Numbered from the stretch's first letter, positions 1 through 8,576 are shown. The stretch: 50,672 bases of DNA from Candidatus Omnitrophota bacterium (GCA_028715415.1 JAQURX010000013.1:1-50672), one strand, 5' to 3'. The notes: generated by a model not told the origin, from the letters alone. A program made the numbers and translations.

Positions 1-122
1 GGATCTCCTATCCCAATATCTATAATATCTCTTCCCTCTGCGCGTGCTTTTCTTTTTGCTTTATCAATCTCTAAAAATAAATAAGGCGGAAGGCTGTTGA
101 GTTTCTTAGAAAGCTAAAACAT
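1..122 (-). pseudogene. dapL: LL-diaminopimelate aminotransferase, 5' end only, with in-frame TAG at codon 3
   Basis: Reading leftward from an ATG at 122, codons are Met-Phe-TAG, then an open frame to the window edge. That frame contains LPPYLFLEIDKAKRKA and then GRDIIDIGIGDP, the conserved N-terminus of the class I/II PLP enzyme DapL. DapL converts tetrahydrodipicolinate directly to LL-DAP. An AGGAG stands about 10 bases before the ATG, and dapB stops just upstream, so this is the last visible gene of the arg-lys operon. No ATG, GTG or TTG follows the TAG before the conserved block. The gene is therefore disrupted, starts at a non-standard codon, or carries a base error (AAG read as TAG would restore it). 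The family call is strong; the pseudogene label is provisional because the rest of the gene lies outside the window. Confidence 0.75.
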
Positions 123-140
123 GGTTCTCTATCTCCTATA

Positions 141-854
141 TTATTTACTTAAAACATCCTGCATTGAATATAAACCTGCTGGTTTACCTACAACCCACTT
201 TGCTGCTTTTAAAGCACCCAGCGCAAATAAATCACGTGTGTGTGCTTGATGCTTTATTTCAATACGCTCAGAGTTGCCACAGAAAATAACCGTATGGTCT
301 CCGATAATATCTCCCAAACGCACAGAATGGGTAGGAATAGTTTTTTTTGTTGCATCAACAAGCACTTGCTGCATTTTTTTTGCAGTGCCGCTTGGAGCAT
401 CTTTCTTTGCTTTGTGGTGCGCCTCTACAATTTCAATATCATAATCAGGGCCTAATTTTTTTGCTATCTCAGGAAGCATTGAGAACAAAACGTTTACCCC
501 TATCGCCATATTGGGAGAAAATACTACCGGCACCACGTTAGAAACTTCTTCAACTTTTTTTATTTGCGCATCACTTAACCCGGTAGTACCCAAGACGAGT
601 GCTTTTTTGTACCTAGCTACATAATCTAAGTTAATTTCCGTTGCTTCAGGAATTGTAAAATCTATCAACACATCAATAAGGAATAAACCATCGGAATTGG
701 AAGAAATTTTTAATTTACCTAATTCTTTCCCAATTAATGGCGTACCTTTTTTCTCTAATGCCAAATTAACTTCAAAATCACTGTTATGAGAAGCCAATTC
801 GTAGATTCTCCTGCCCATTTTCCCGCAGGCACCGGCAATCCCTAATTTAATCAT
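141..854 (-). CDS. dapB: 4-hydroxy-tetrahydrodipicolinate reductase
   Basis: Cytosolic enzyme of lysine/DAP synthesis that reduces the DapA product with NAD(P)H. The 237-residue protein begins with the Rossmann motif GIAGACGKMGRR at residues 5-16. It carries the DapB signature EAHHKAKKDAPSGTA near residues 143-157, which holds the catalytic His pair and Lys. The length is slightly below the usual 240-270 but all landmarks are present. It follows dapA after a 74-base spacer made largely of heptamer repeats, and it precedes dapL. This is the expected pathway order DapA, DapB, DapL. The start at 854 is supported by an AAGGAG upstream. Confidence 0.96.
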   Translation of the reverse strand: MIKLGIAGACGKMGRRIYELASHNSDFEVNLALEKKGTPLIGKELGKLKISSNSDGLFLIDVLIDFTIPEATEINLDYVARYKKALVLGTTGLSDAQIKKVEEVSNVVPVVFSPNMAIGVNVLFSMLPEIAKKLGPDYDIEIVEAHHKAKKDAPSGTAKKMQQVLVDATKKTIPTHSVRLGDIIGDHTVIFCGNSERIEIKHQAHTRDLFALGALKAAKWVVGKPAGLYSMQDVLSK

Positions 855-928
855 ATATAAACTCCTTATTATTAGCTACAAGCTACAAGATTCAAGTTTT
901 TACTTGTGCTCTTGTGCCTTGTACCTTA
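855..928 (-). repeat. Opposed heptamer arrays between dapA and dapB
   Basis: On the minus strand the spacer reads as units AAGGTAC, AAGGCAC, AAGAGCAC and AAGTA. Four A residues follow, then the opposite-sense units CTTGAAT, CTTGTAG, CTTGTAG. The ACAAG and CTTGT cores can pair, so the transcript can form a degenerate hairpin just before the dapB ribosome-binding site. Similar arrays occur in lysA, truA, fabD and before argH. Any regulatory effect on dapB is inference. Confidence 0.7.
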
Positions 929-1807
929 TCAACTTAGCAATCCGTAATCTTTTAAAGCTTTTCTTAGTTTTTCTAAATTCTCCGGTAACATTGAACACAT
1001 TGGCAGCCTTAAATCCGGCTCACACATCCCTAATAAACCCATAGCAGTTTTTACTGGTATAGGATTTGTCTCAATGAACACAGCTTTAATTAAAGGCAAT
1101 AATTTGAAATGAATCTCCTGGGCTTTTGCAATATTGCCTTTTTCAAATTCTGCAACTAAGTTTGCCACATCTTTAGGAACAATATTAGCAACAACAGAAA
1201 TTATCCCCACCCCTCCAATTGATAACACTGGAAGAGTTAAGCTGTCATCTCCAGAAATTAGCTCAAAACTTTTTGGGCATAATTGCCTTACCCTTGACAT
1301 CTGATCAAGGTTGCCAGACGCTTCTTTTACCGCAGCCATATTTTTGCAATCATTAGCTAACCTTGCCATAGTCTCAGGCTCAATATTAACACCGGTCCGG
1401 GAAGCAATGTTGTAAAGGATTATCGGAATCTTAACCGAATCTGCTACAGCTTTAAAATGTTCATATAAACCTTTTTGCGTAGGACGGTTGTAATAAGGAG
1501 AAACCTGCAGAGAAGCATCTGCTCCAGCTTTAGCAGCATGTTTCGTCAGCATCACTGCTTCCTCAGTAGAATTTGAGCCAGTGCCCGCAATGACAGGAAC
1601 TCTTTTTTTCACCTGATCAATAGTAATCTCAATTACTTTGTCATGCTCCTCAAAAGACAATGTCGCAGACTCCCCAGTTGTGCCGCAAGGAACAATCCCA
1701 CTAGTCCCGTTTTTAATTTGAAACTCAATCAAATCCCTCAGCTTTGCTTCGTCGATTTTCCCATTACGAAAAGGAGTAACAATTGCTACAATTGAGCCTT
1801 TAAACAT
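929..1807 (-). CDS. dapA: 4-hydroxy-tetrahydrodipicolinate synthase
   Basis: Class I aldolase condensing pyruvate with aspartate semialdehyde, the entry step of lysine/DAP synthesis. With the start chosen here the protein has 292 residues and begins MFKGSIVAIVTPF, the typical DapA N-terminus. An upstream in-frame ATG at 1822 is less likely, because the bases between it and 1807 include AAGGAG, a good ribosome-binding site for the inner ATG. Visible motifs are GTTGESATL, YYNRPTQKGLYEH, LYNIASRTG and AAVKEASG, which contains the Schiff-base lysine. It overlaps the end of dapF by eight bases, so translation is probably coupled. Confidence 0.96.
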   Translation of the reverse strand: MFKGSIVAIVTPFRNGKIDEAKLRDLIEFQIKNGTSGIVPCGTTGESATLSFEEHDKVIEITIDQVKKRVPVIAGTGSNSTEEAVMLTKHAAKAGADASLQVSPYYNRPTQKGLYEHFKAVADSVKIPIILYNIASRTGVNIEPETMARLANDCKNMAAVKEASGNLDQMSRVRQLCPKSFELISGDDSLTLPVLSIGGVGIISVVANIVPKDVANLVAEFEKGNIAKAQEIHFKLLPLIKAVFIETNPIPVKTAMGLLGMCEPDLRLPMCSMLPENLEKLRKALKDYGLLS

Positions 1808-2654
1808 AGTAATCTCCTTCATAGACTATTTTAGCTTCACCTTCCAACCAAACATTTGTAAAATGGACTCTTGTTCTTTCAAAATAAACTTTTAAAATTT
1901 CTCCACTCTTTGTATGCACATTTACTTTATTGCCGCTGTCTGTTTTCAAAGAAAAAATTACCGATGAAGCAACTGAACCAGTGCCGCAGGCTAAAGTTTC
2001 ATCCTCAACCCCTCTTTCATAGGTACGAATCTTAAATGAATTCTTATCAATCGGCTCAATAAAATTAACATTAGTACCTTTTGGAGCAAATTCTTTGTGA
2101 TAGCGGATATAAGGGGCGATGTCAGTTATTTTAATCTTATCCAAACCTTCTGCAAAAATAACTACATGAGGAACGCCTGTATTAACAAAATTTACTTTTA
2201 AAAGCCTATTATTGACTTTGATAGGAATATCTAATCTGATTCCAAAAGGATCAGTCAATTGTATTTTAACTTCTTTATCCTTCACTTCCGAATTAATTAT
2301 TCCTGCTTTTGTTTCAATTTTTACAATTTTCTTCCCAGTCCAGTAAGCAGCGCAACGAGCACCATTTCCACACATCTCAGCCTCTGAACCATCAGCATTA
2401 AATATGCGCATCCTGATATCTGCGATTTTAGAATTCTCCATTACCAACAAACCATCAGCCCCAATGCCAAATTTTCTATCACAGGCTTTCTTTGCTAATT
2501 TACTGTATTTTTCTGTAGACAGCCCTAGGCTTTTCACAACTACAAAATCGTTTCCTGCGGCAACCATCTTTTTAAACCCACACACCAATTGTGGTTTTTT
2601 TAAAGAACGGCTTGTTTCAATTGGTGTGTGGGTAGCTTTCATCATTTTATTCAC
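1800..2654 (-). CDS. dapF: Diaminopimelate epimerase with a palindrome-encoded N-terminal extension
   Basis: Converts LL-DAP to meso-DAP with a two-cysteine mechanism. Both half-sites are visible: AEMCGNGARC (first catalytic Cys) and LACGTGSVA (second). KKMVAAGNDFVVV is the normal family start, but here about 27 extra residues precede it. They are encoded by a stretch carrying a perfect 15-base inverted repeat. The listed start is a GTG overlapping the lysA stop; ATG codons at 2645 and 2642 are equally possible, and none has a strong ribosome-binding site. A TTG or GTG inside the palindrome would give the normal length. The enzyme call is secure; the start is not. Confidence 0.93.
   Translation of the reverse strand: MNKMMKATHTPIETSRSLKKPQLVCGFKKMVAAGNDFVVVKSLGLSTEKYSKLAKKACDRKFGIGADGLLVMENSKIADIRMRIFNADGSEAEMCGNGARCAAYWTGKKIVKIETKAGIINSEVKDKEVKIQLTDPFGIRLDIPIKVNNRLLKVNFVNTGVPHVVIFAEGLDKIKITDIAPYIRYHKEFAPKGTNVNFIEPIDKNSFKIRTYERGVEDETLACGTGSVASSVIFSLKTDSGNKVNVHTKSGEILKVYFERTRVHFTNVWLEGEAKIVYEGDYYV
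2577..2632 (-). repeat. Perfect 15-bp inverted repeat at the dapF 5' end
   Basis: The arm CCCACACACCAATTG at 2577-2591 is repeated exactly, inverted, at 2618-2632 with a 26-base loop. On the minus strand it lies immediately upstream of the conserved DapF start and would form a strong RNA hairpin at the lysA-dapF junction. It may be an inserted palindromic element or an attenuating structure. The pairing is seen directly; the role is unknown. Confidence 0.85.
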
Positions 2655-3906
2655 AAAAAATTGGCATTACTTCATTGCGAGTAATATCTTCATAAGTTTC
2701 TCTTTTACGAATCACCTGAACACAATCTTTAACCACCATTACTTCCATGGCCCTCGGCCTTGAATTATAATTTGATGACATGCTAAACCCATATGCGCCA
2801 GCGCTCATTACTGCAATAAAATCTCCTTCTTTTACTTTAGGAAGCATTCTTTCTTTGGCAAAAAAATCCCCACTCTCACAAATAGGCCCGACCACGTCCG
2901 CCTTTTCTTGTGACTTTGTGCCTTGTGCCTTTTTAAGCGGAAGTATATTATGATAAGCCTCATAAAGTGCCGGCCTAATCAAATCATTCATCCCGGCATC
3001 CGTAATAATAAATTTCTTTTTTGGGGTATTTTTAATATATAGAACCTTTGCCACAAGCACCCCGCTGTTTCCGACAATAAACCTTCCCGGCTCTAAAATT
3101 ATTTTTAATCCAGTTTTCTTTAATAGGGGCAAAATTTTTGCAGCATATATTGCTGCGGTCTGAGGGGTTTCATTATTATAAACAATGCCTAAACCCCCTC
3201 CTATATTCAAATACTCCAAAGTTACACTCTTCTTAATCTTAAGAATAAAATCGGCAACTTTTTTTATAGCTGCTACAAAAGGGTCACTCTCGGTTATCTG
3301 AGAACCTATGTGTATATGAAGCCCCGAGATTTTAGCATTCCTAAAATTTCTGCTCATCATAATAATTTTATAGGCCGTCTTTAAATCGATACCGAATTTA
3401 TTAGTAATTTTACCTGTAGTAATGAATTTATGTGTTTTTGCTTCAACATCCGGATTAATACGAATTGCAACCCGCGTAATCTTGCCTAATTTCTTGGCAA
3501 TGCGGTTAATATTGGTTAATTCCGGTAACGACTCCACATTAAAAAACAATATCCCGCATCTAATCGCATCCTCAATTTCTTTATCGGTTTTCCCAACTGA
3601 AGCATAAACAATCTTTGATGCAGGGCAGCCAGCTTTTAAAGCGCGATACAACTCTCCTCCTGAAACAATATCAAGGCCAGAGCCCATATTGACAAGAGAT
3701 TTAAGAATTGCCAAATTAGAATTTGCTTTTACCGAATAGCAGACTAACGCATCTACACTTTTAAAAGCCTCTTTTATCTTAAGATAATGGTCTATAAGCG
3801 TATTGTAGCTATAAACATAAAGAGGCGTGCCATATTTTTTAGCCAAATCCTCAATCTTTACCTTCTCGCAGCATAAACTATTTCCTACATATTTAAATTC
3901 ATGCAT
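2647..3906 (-). CDS. lysA: Diaminopimelate decarboxylase with heptamer-encoded insert
   Basis: PLP enzyme of fold type III that decarboxylates meso-DAP to lysine. The 419-residue length is normal. VCYSVKANSN holds the PLP lysine; HIHIGSQITE, GGGLGI, EPGRFIV and CESGDFFAKER are the cofactor- and substrate-binding blocks. Between ILPLKK and ADVVGP a short Lys/Gln-rich segment (KAQGTKSQEK) interrupts the conserved C-terminal domain just before the catalytic Cys-Glu-Ser. It is encoded by the heptamer array at 2907-2936. The gene overlaps argH by a few bases on its 5' side and runs into dapF, tying lysine formation to the arginine genes in one transcript. Confidence 0.96.
   Translation of the reverse strand: MHEFKYVGNSLCCEKVKIEDLAKKYGTPLYVYSYNTLIDHYLKIKEAFKSVDALVCYSVKANSNLAILKSLVNMGSGLDIVSGGELYRALKAGCPASKIVYASVGKTDKEIEDAIRCGILFFNVESLPELTNINRIAKKLGKITRVAIRINPDVEAKTHKFITTGKITNKFGIDLKTAYKIIMMSRNFRNAKISGLHIHIGSQITESDPFVAAIKKVADFILKIKKSVTLEYLNIGGGLGIVYNNETPQTAAIYAAKILPLLKKTGLKIILEPGRFIVGNSGVLVAKVLYIKNTPKKKFIITDAGMNDLIRPALYEAYHNILPLKKAQGTKSQEKADVVGPICESGDFFAKERMLPKVKEGDFIAVMSAGAYGFSMSSNYNSRPRAMEVMVVKDCVQVIRKRETYEDITRNEVMPIFCE
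2907..2936 (-). repeat. Heptamer array inside lysA
   Basis: On the minus strand the units are AAGGCAC, AAGGCAC, AAAGTCAC and AAG. They encode an extra loop in LysA, read in frame without disrupting the protein. Same family as the arrays in fabD, truA and the dapA-dapB spacer. Confidence 0.75.
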
Positions 3907-5278
3907 TTAACCTTTTACTCCATTTCTTAAGTTGGTTAGTAACTAGTTTTGGGTTCGTTGAACCGTAAGATTGCTTTAAATTAACTGAAGCCCAGGCATT
4001 AAGGATCCCTCTTACTTCAGGACCTAATTTTGGTGAAAATTTCTTAAGCTCTTGATTCGTAAGGCTTGAAATCTTCTTGCCTTTATCCAAGCAATCTTTT
4101 ACAATATTTCCAACAATATCATGTGCATCCCGATAAGAAACGCCTTTCTTGATTAGATGCTCCACAATATCAACCGAAAACAAAGATTCATCCATTACCC
4201 TTGCTGCAATTGCTTCTTTCTCTATCACAATATTTCCAAAAAGATCAATAAATATTTCCAAAATATCCTTCACCGTATCAATTGCATCAAAAAGCGGAGG
4301 CTTATCTAATTGCAAATCTCTGTTGTAAGACGATGGCAGGCCCTTCATTAACATTAGAATATTAGAAAGGTCCCCGTGAATCTTTCCAGCTGATCCCCGG
4401 ATTAACTCCAAAACATCTGGATTCTTCTTGTGCGGCATAATACTTGATCCGGTGCAAAAAGAAAAATCAATATCAATAAAATTGAATTCTTTAGTAGACC
4501 AGAGGATTAAGTCTTCGGCAATCCGCGACAAATGTACGGAAAGAATTGATAAATCAGCCAAGACCTCAATAATAAAATCCCTGTCGCTTACACTATCAAT
4601 GCTGTTTTCAGTTACTTTGCTAAAACCTAATTCCTTGCTTACATAATGCCTATCAATGGCTAAGCCTGTCCCTGAAAGAGCCCCGCTTCCCAGAGGCATC
4701 AAATTTACCCTCTTGTAAGCGTCGTTTATCCTTTCCTTATCCCTCTCCAAACTTTCCAAATAAGCAAGCAAATGATGGCTCAAGAGAACGCACTGTGCAA
4801 CCTGTAAATGCGTATATCCGGGTATAATTACCTTTTTGTTATTATTAGCAAATTTTAATATTGACTTCTGAAGTAAACTTATTAGATCGAACAATTCTTC
4901 AGTTTCATATTTAATATACATCCTTATATCCAAAGCAATCTGGTCATTCCGGCTCCTTGCAGTGTGTAACTTATGAGCGGCTAGCCCAATTTTCTTCGAT
5001 AATAAATCTTGAATATTAGAATGGATATCCTCTGCCTCAGGGCTAAACTTAAATTTCCCTGTATTGATATCTTTTAAAATTGAGCTTAAACCTTTAACAA
5101 TCAAGTTTGCGTCTTTTGCAGGAATAATTTTCTGCCTGCCTAACATCTTCGCATGGGCAATGCTTCCTAAAACATCGTACTTTGCAAGCCTCTTATCAAA
5201 AGAAATGCTTGAAGTAAACCTATCAGTTAAACTATTTGTTTTCTTAGGAAACCTGGTGCCCCATAGTTTTTTACTCAT
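3899..5278 (-). CDS. argH: Argininosuccinate lyase
   Basis: Final arginine step: cleaves argininosuccinate to arginine and fumarate. The start at 5278 (MSKKLWGTRF, 459 residues) is chosen over a longer open frame because AGGAG lies six bases upstream and this is the family's normal N-terminus. The upstream codons fall in a repeat-rich leader. Landmarks are HTARSRNDQIALD and the superfamily signature GSSIMPHKKNPD near residue 280, containing the catalytic serine loop. It follows argG and overlaps the lysA start. Confidence 0.97.
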   Translation of the reverse strand: MSKKLWGTRFPKKTNSLTDRFTSSISFDKRLAKYDVLGSIAHAKMLGRQKIIPAKDANLIVKGLSSILKDINTGKFKFSPEAEDIHSNIQDLLSKKIGLAAHKLHTARSRNDQIALDIRMYIKYETEELFDLISLLQKSILKFANNNKKVIIPGYTHLQVAQCVLLSHHLLAYLESLERDKERINDAYKRVNLMPLGSGALSGTGLAIDRHYVSKELGFSKVTENSIDSVSDRDFIIEVLADLSILSVHLSRIAEDLILWSTKEFNFIDIDFSFCTGSSIMPHKKNPDVLELIRGSAGKIHGDLSNILMLMKGLPSSYNRDLQLDKPPLFDAIDTVKDILEIFIDLFGNIVIEKEAIAARVMDESLFSVDIVEHLIKKGVSYRDAHDIVGNIVKDCLDKGKKISSLTNQELKKFSPKLGPEVRGILNAWASVNLKQSYGSTNPKLVTNQLKKWSKRLNA

Positions 5279-5284
5279 TCTATC

Positions 5285-5330
5285 TCCTCGGCTTTTACTT
5301 GAATCCTGCAACTTGAAACTTACAACCCAA
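5285..5330 (-). repeat. Heptamer-like repeats in the argG-argH spacer
   Basis: On the minus strand the leader of argH reads AAGTTTC, AAGTTGC, AGGATTC, AAGTAAA in seven-base steps. It is a more degenerate version of the AAGNNAC arrays elsewhere in this operon. Confidence 0.5.
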
Positions 5331-5335
5331 TCTAT

Positions 5336-6517
5336 TTACCTTTTATAAGGCATCCCCCAAATCTTAATAAACCCTTCAGCTAACTGCTGATTAAACTTAT
5401 CTTCCTTGCCGTAGGTAGCTAATTCTTTTTTATAAAGCGAATTGGAAGACTTCCTTCCAACCGGAACACAGCTGCCCTTAAATAATTTTAACTTTATTGA
5501 CCCCGTAACTAACTTTTGCGTAGAATTAACAAAACTATCCAATGCATCCTTAAGCGGCGAATACCATAATCCGTAATAAACTAACTCAGAGTATTTTAAA
5601 GCAACAATTTCTTTAAAATGCGCTAATTCCCTGTCCAAAACCAAACTCTCCAATTCCTTATGTGCTACATGGAGCATTGTCGCAGCAGGCGCTTCATAAA
5701 TTTCCCGAGATTTAATCCCTACTAACCTATTCTCAACAAGGTCACTCCTGCCAACGCCAAATGATCCGCCAATTTCATTTAAATGACTGATTAGAGTTTT
5801 TAACTTATAAGTTTTCCCGTCAACTTTCTTTGGCACACCTTTTTCAAAATATACCTCAACATATTTCGGATAACTTGCTGAATTCGTCTGTGTTTTTGTA
5901 ATCATGTAAGCGTCTTCCGGAGGCTCCTGCTCTAAATCTTCCAATACCCCGGATTCAATACTTATCCCCCATAAATTCCTATCAATGCTATAAGGCTTTT
6001 TCTTGGTTACATCAATAGGAATATTGCGCTGCTCGGCATATTCAATTTCTTCCTCTCGCGATTTAAATTCCCAAGTCCTCACAGGAGCTAGAATTTCTAA
6101 TTTTGGGTCAAGGATTCCTGCTGCAACTTCAAGCCGCACCTGATCATTTCCTTTACCGGTACAGCCGTGTGCAACGCTATCTGCTTTTTCTTTATGCGCA
6201 ATCTCAACTAAATATTTTGCAATTAAAGGCCTTCCTAACGCAGTGGCCAGTAAATATTTTCCTTCATAAATTGCGTTTGCTTTTAAGGAAGGAACGATAA
6301 AATCCTCAACAAACTCATCCTGCAGGTCTTTAACATAAACCTTTGAGGCTCCTGCTGCAAAAGCCCTTTTTTCTATGGCGGATATATCTTCCCCTTTGCC
6401 TAAACCTTGCCCTAAATCTGCCATAAAACAAATAACATCATAATCTTTATCTTTAAGCCACCTGACTATACAAGAAGTATCTAACCCGCCGGAATATGCC
6501 AATACTACTTTTTTCAT
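5336..6517 (-). CDS. argG: Argininosuccinate synthase
   Basis: ATP-dependent joining of citrulline and aspartate. The 393-residue protein starts VVLAYSGGLDTSC, the N-type ATP pyrophosphatase P-loop. It also shows AHGCTGKGNDQVR (residues 116-128) and NLWGISIESG, both diagnostic for ArgG. Its ATG overlaps the argF stop in an ATGA arrangement, indicating coupled translation. Nothing unusual. Confidence 0.97.
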   Translation of the reverse strand: MKKVVLAYSGGLDTSCIVRWLKDKDYDVICFMADLGQGLGKGEDISAIEKRAFAAGASKVYVKDLQDEFVEDFIVPSLKANAIYEGKYLLATALGRPLIAKYLVEIAHKEKADSVAHGCTGKGNDQVRLEVAAGILDPKLEILAPVRTWEFKSREEEIEYAEQRNIPIDVTKKKPYSIDRNLWGISIESGVLEDLEQEPPEDAYMITKTQTNSASYPKYVEVYFEKGVPKKVDGKTYKLKTLISHLNEIGGSFGVGRSDLVENRLVGIKSREIYEAPAATMLHVAHKELESLVLDRELAHFKEIVALKYSELVYYGLWYSPLKDALDSFVNSTQKLVTGSIKLKLFKGSCVPVGRKSSNSLYKKELATYGKEDKFNQQLAEGFIKIWGMPYKR

Positions 6518-7398
6518 TTCACCTCTCCCAATAACTTAATTAATACCGCTTTTTGCACATGCATCCTGTTTTCAGCTTCATCAAAAACTACGGAATTCTT
6601 GCTATCAATAACGTCACTTGTTATTTCTTCTCCCCGATGTGCAGGCAAACAATGCATAACAAGGCAGTCCTTCTTAGCTAATTTCAAAAGATTTGAATTA
6701 ATCTGAAAATCCTTAAATATTTTCTTGCGCTCCTGGGCTTCTTTTTCCTGCCCCATGCTTGCCCAGACATCAGTATATAAAACATCTGCGTCTTTGGCTG
6801 CATCAATTGGATTATTAAAAAGTTTTAGCGTTGCACCTTTTGCCTGCGGCTCATAGCCTTTAGGAGTAGCCACATTAATATTCATCCCTACTTTAGAACA
6901 GATAAAAATCAAAGAATTACAAACATTGTTTCCATCCCCCAGGTATGTAAGCGTTTTACCTTTTAATGTCTTAAGTTTTTCTTTTGCTGTATAGATATCT
7001 GCCAGCCCCTGGCAAGGATGAGAGAAATCAGACAAGCCATTTATTACCGGGATATCCGCATGTTTTGCCATCTCTAAAACATTTTCATGGCCAAAGGTCC
7101 TTAAAACAATCCCTTGGACATACCTGGATAACGTCTTTGCAACATCATGGATAGTCTCCCGGACTCCTAAATTTATTTCTCCCGGGCTTAAATAAATGGA
7201 ATTTCCTCCCAGCTGAAACATCCCAACCTCAAAAGAAACCCGAGTCCTGTTTGAAGGCTTTTGAAAAATAAGCGCGATGGTCTGTCCAGACAAAGCCTTG
7301 GCAAATTTAAGCTTATTTGCTTTTAGCTTATCGGTTAAACTAAAAATACCTTCAATTTCTTTTGTGCTTAAATCTTTGATTGAAATTAAATCTTTCAT
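6514..7398 (-). CDS. argF: Ornithine carbamoyltransferase
   Basis: Makes citrulline from ornithine and carbamoyl phosphate. At 294 residues it is slightly short for the family. The carbamoyl-phosphate loop is KPSNRTRVSFEVG; most homologues have STRTR, here SNRTR, a tolerated variant. The ornithine-binding MHCLPAHRGEEI is present near the C-terminus. These motifs separate it from aspartate carbamoyltransferase, as does the gene order argD-argF-argG. Confidence 0.96.
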   Translation of the reverse strand: MKDLISIKDLSTKEIEGIFSLTDKLKANKLKFAKALSGQTIALIFQKPSNRTRVSFEVGMFQLGGNSIYLSPGEINLGVRETIHDVAKTLSRYVQGIVLRTFGHENVLEMAKHADIPVINGLSDFSHPCQGLADIYTAKEKLKTLKGKTLTYLGDGNNVCNSLIFICSKVGMNINVATPKGYEPQAKGATLKLFNNPIDAAKDADVLYTDVWASMGQEKEAQERKKIFKDFQINSNLLKLAKKDCLVMHCLPAHRGEEITSDVIDSKNSVVFDEAENRMHVQKAVLIKLLGEVK

Positions 7399-7399
7399 T

Positions 7400-8575
7400 T
7401 TATGTACCTCTTAATACGCTATCTAAAATCTTGGTAGCTTTATCAATTTCACTCTTTGTAATATTTAAGGCTGGCATAAGCCTTAATACTTTTTCATGAG
7501 TGCAATTTATCAAAAGCCCTTTTTCTATACATTTTTCAACTATTGATTTTCCATTCACATTTAATTCAACCCCGACCATAAGCCCCAAACCCCTTACATC
7601 GGTAATAACCTTATATTTGCTTTTTAATTCATTAAGTTTCCCAAAAAGATATTCTCCCATCTTTTGCGCGTTTGACAACAATTTTTCTTTTTGTATCGCA
7701 GTTAGGACTGCAAGAGCTGCCTTACATATAACAGGCCCTCCGCCAAAAGTTGACGCGTGCATCCCCGGGCTTAAAGTATCGGAAATCTCTTTTTTTACTA
7801 TCATAACACCTATTGGAAGCCCTCCTCCTAGCGCTTTAGCTAAAGTCATAATATCCGGAGTTATGCCGTAATGTTTATAGCAAAACAGCTTCCCGGTCCT
7901 GCCAACTCCAGTCTGAACCTCGTCAATAATAAGAAGGATATTCTTTTGGGTACAAATCTTCCTTAACTCAAGAACAAATTCTTTTGAAGCTACGTTTATC
8001 CCGCCCTCACCCTGGATTAACTCAAGCATGATCCCTGCGGTTTTATCGGTTATCGCAGCTTTAACCGCCTCAATATCATTATACTTAACTATTTTAAAGC
8101 CTTCCGGAAGAGGAGCAAAACCTTCCTGATACTTCTTCTGCCCCGTAGCTGCAAGGGTTCCAAGCGTCCTCCCATGGAAAGAATTCTCAAAAGAAATTAT
8201 TTCATACCTTCCTTTACCAAACTTTCGGGTAAATTTTATCGCTGCCTCATTTGCCTCAGCACCTGAATTACAGAAGAAAACTTTGGCCGGAAAATTCCAA
8301 TAAACCAATTCCTTCGCCAGTTTCGCCTGAGGAATATGATAATAATTATTAGGTATAAAAATTAATTTTGATACCTGGTCCCTTACTGCCTGCATAACTT
8401 TAGAATGGCAATGCCCAAGATTCCCAACACCCCAACCGGGGAAAAAATCAAGATAAACCTTATCGTGGATATCCCAAAGCCTGCTGCCTTTCCCCTTTAC
8501 AAAAACCAATGGCACCTTTGTATAAGTAGGCAGTATATAATTACTGTAACTTTCAAATATTTCTTCTTTCTTCAT
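7400..8575 (-). CDS. argD: Acetylornithine aminotransferase
   Basis: Class III PLP aminotransferase forming N-acetylornithine from the semialdehyde. The 391-residue protein shows FCNSGAEANEAAIK, SFHGRTLG, the cofactor motif LLIIDEVQTGVGRTG and TLAKALGGGLPIG with the PLP lysine. Position between argB and argF supports the arginine role. Some homologues also act on succinyl-DAP intermediates, but a DapL route makes that unnecessary here. Confidence 0.95.
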   Translation of the reverse strand: MKKEEIFESYSNYILPTYTKVPLVFVKGKGSRLWDIHDKVYLDFFPGWGVGNLGHCHSKVMQAVRDQVSKLIFIPNNYYHIPQAKLAKELVYWNFPAKVFFCNSGAEANEAAIKFTRKFGKGRYEIISFENSFHGRTLGTLAATGQKKYQEGFAPLPEGFKIVKYNDIEAVKAAITDKTAGIMLELIQGEGGINVASKEFVLELRKICTQKNILLIIDEVQTGVGRTGKLFCYKHYGITPDIMTLAKALGGGLPIGVMIVKKEISDTLSPGMHASTFGGGPVICKAALAVLTAIQKEKLLSNAQKMGEYLFGKLNELKSKYKVITDVRGLGLMVGVELNVNGKSIVEKCIEKGLLINCTHEKVLRLMPALNITKSEIDKATKILDSVLRGT

Positions 8576-8576
8576 T

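Noticed and set aside
114-116. TAG recoded as a sense codon in this genome
   Set aside because: argC, fabH, mlaE and the small gene at 37283 end in TAG at the expected family length, so TAG acts as a stop.
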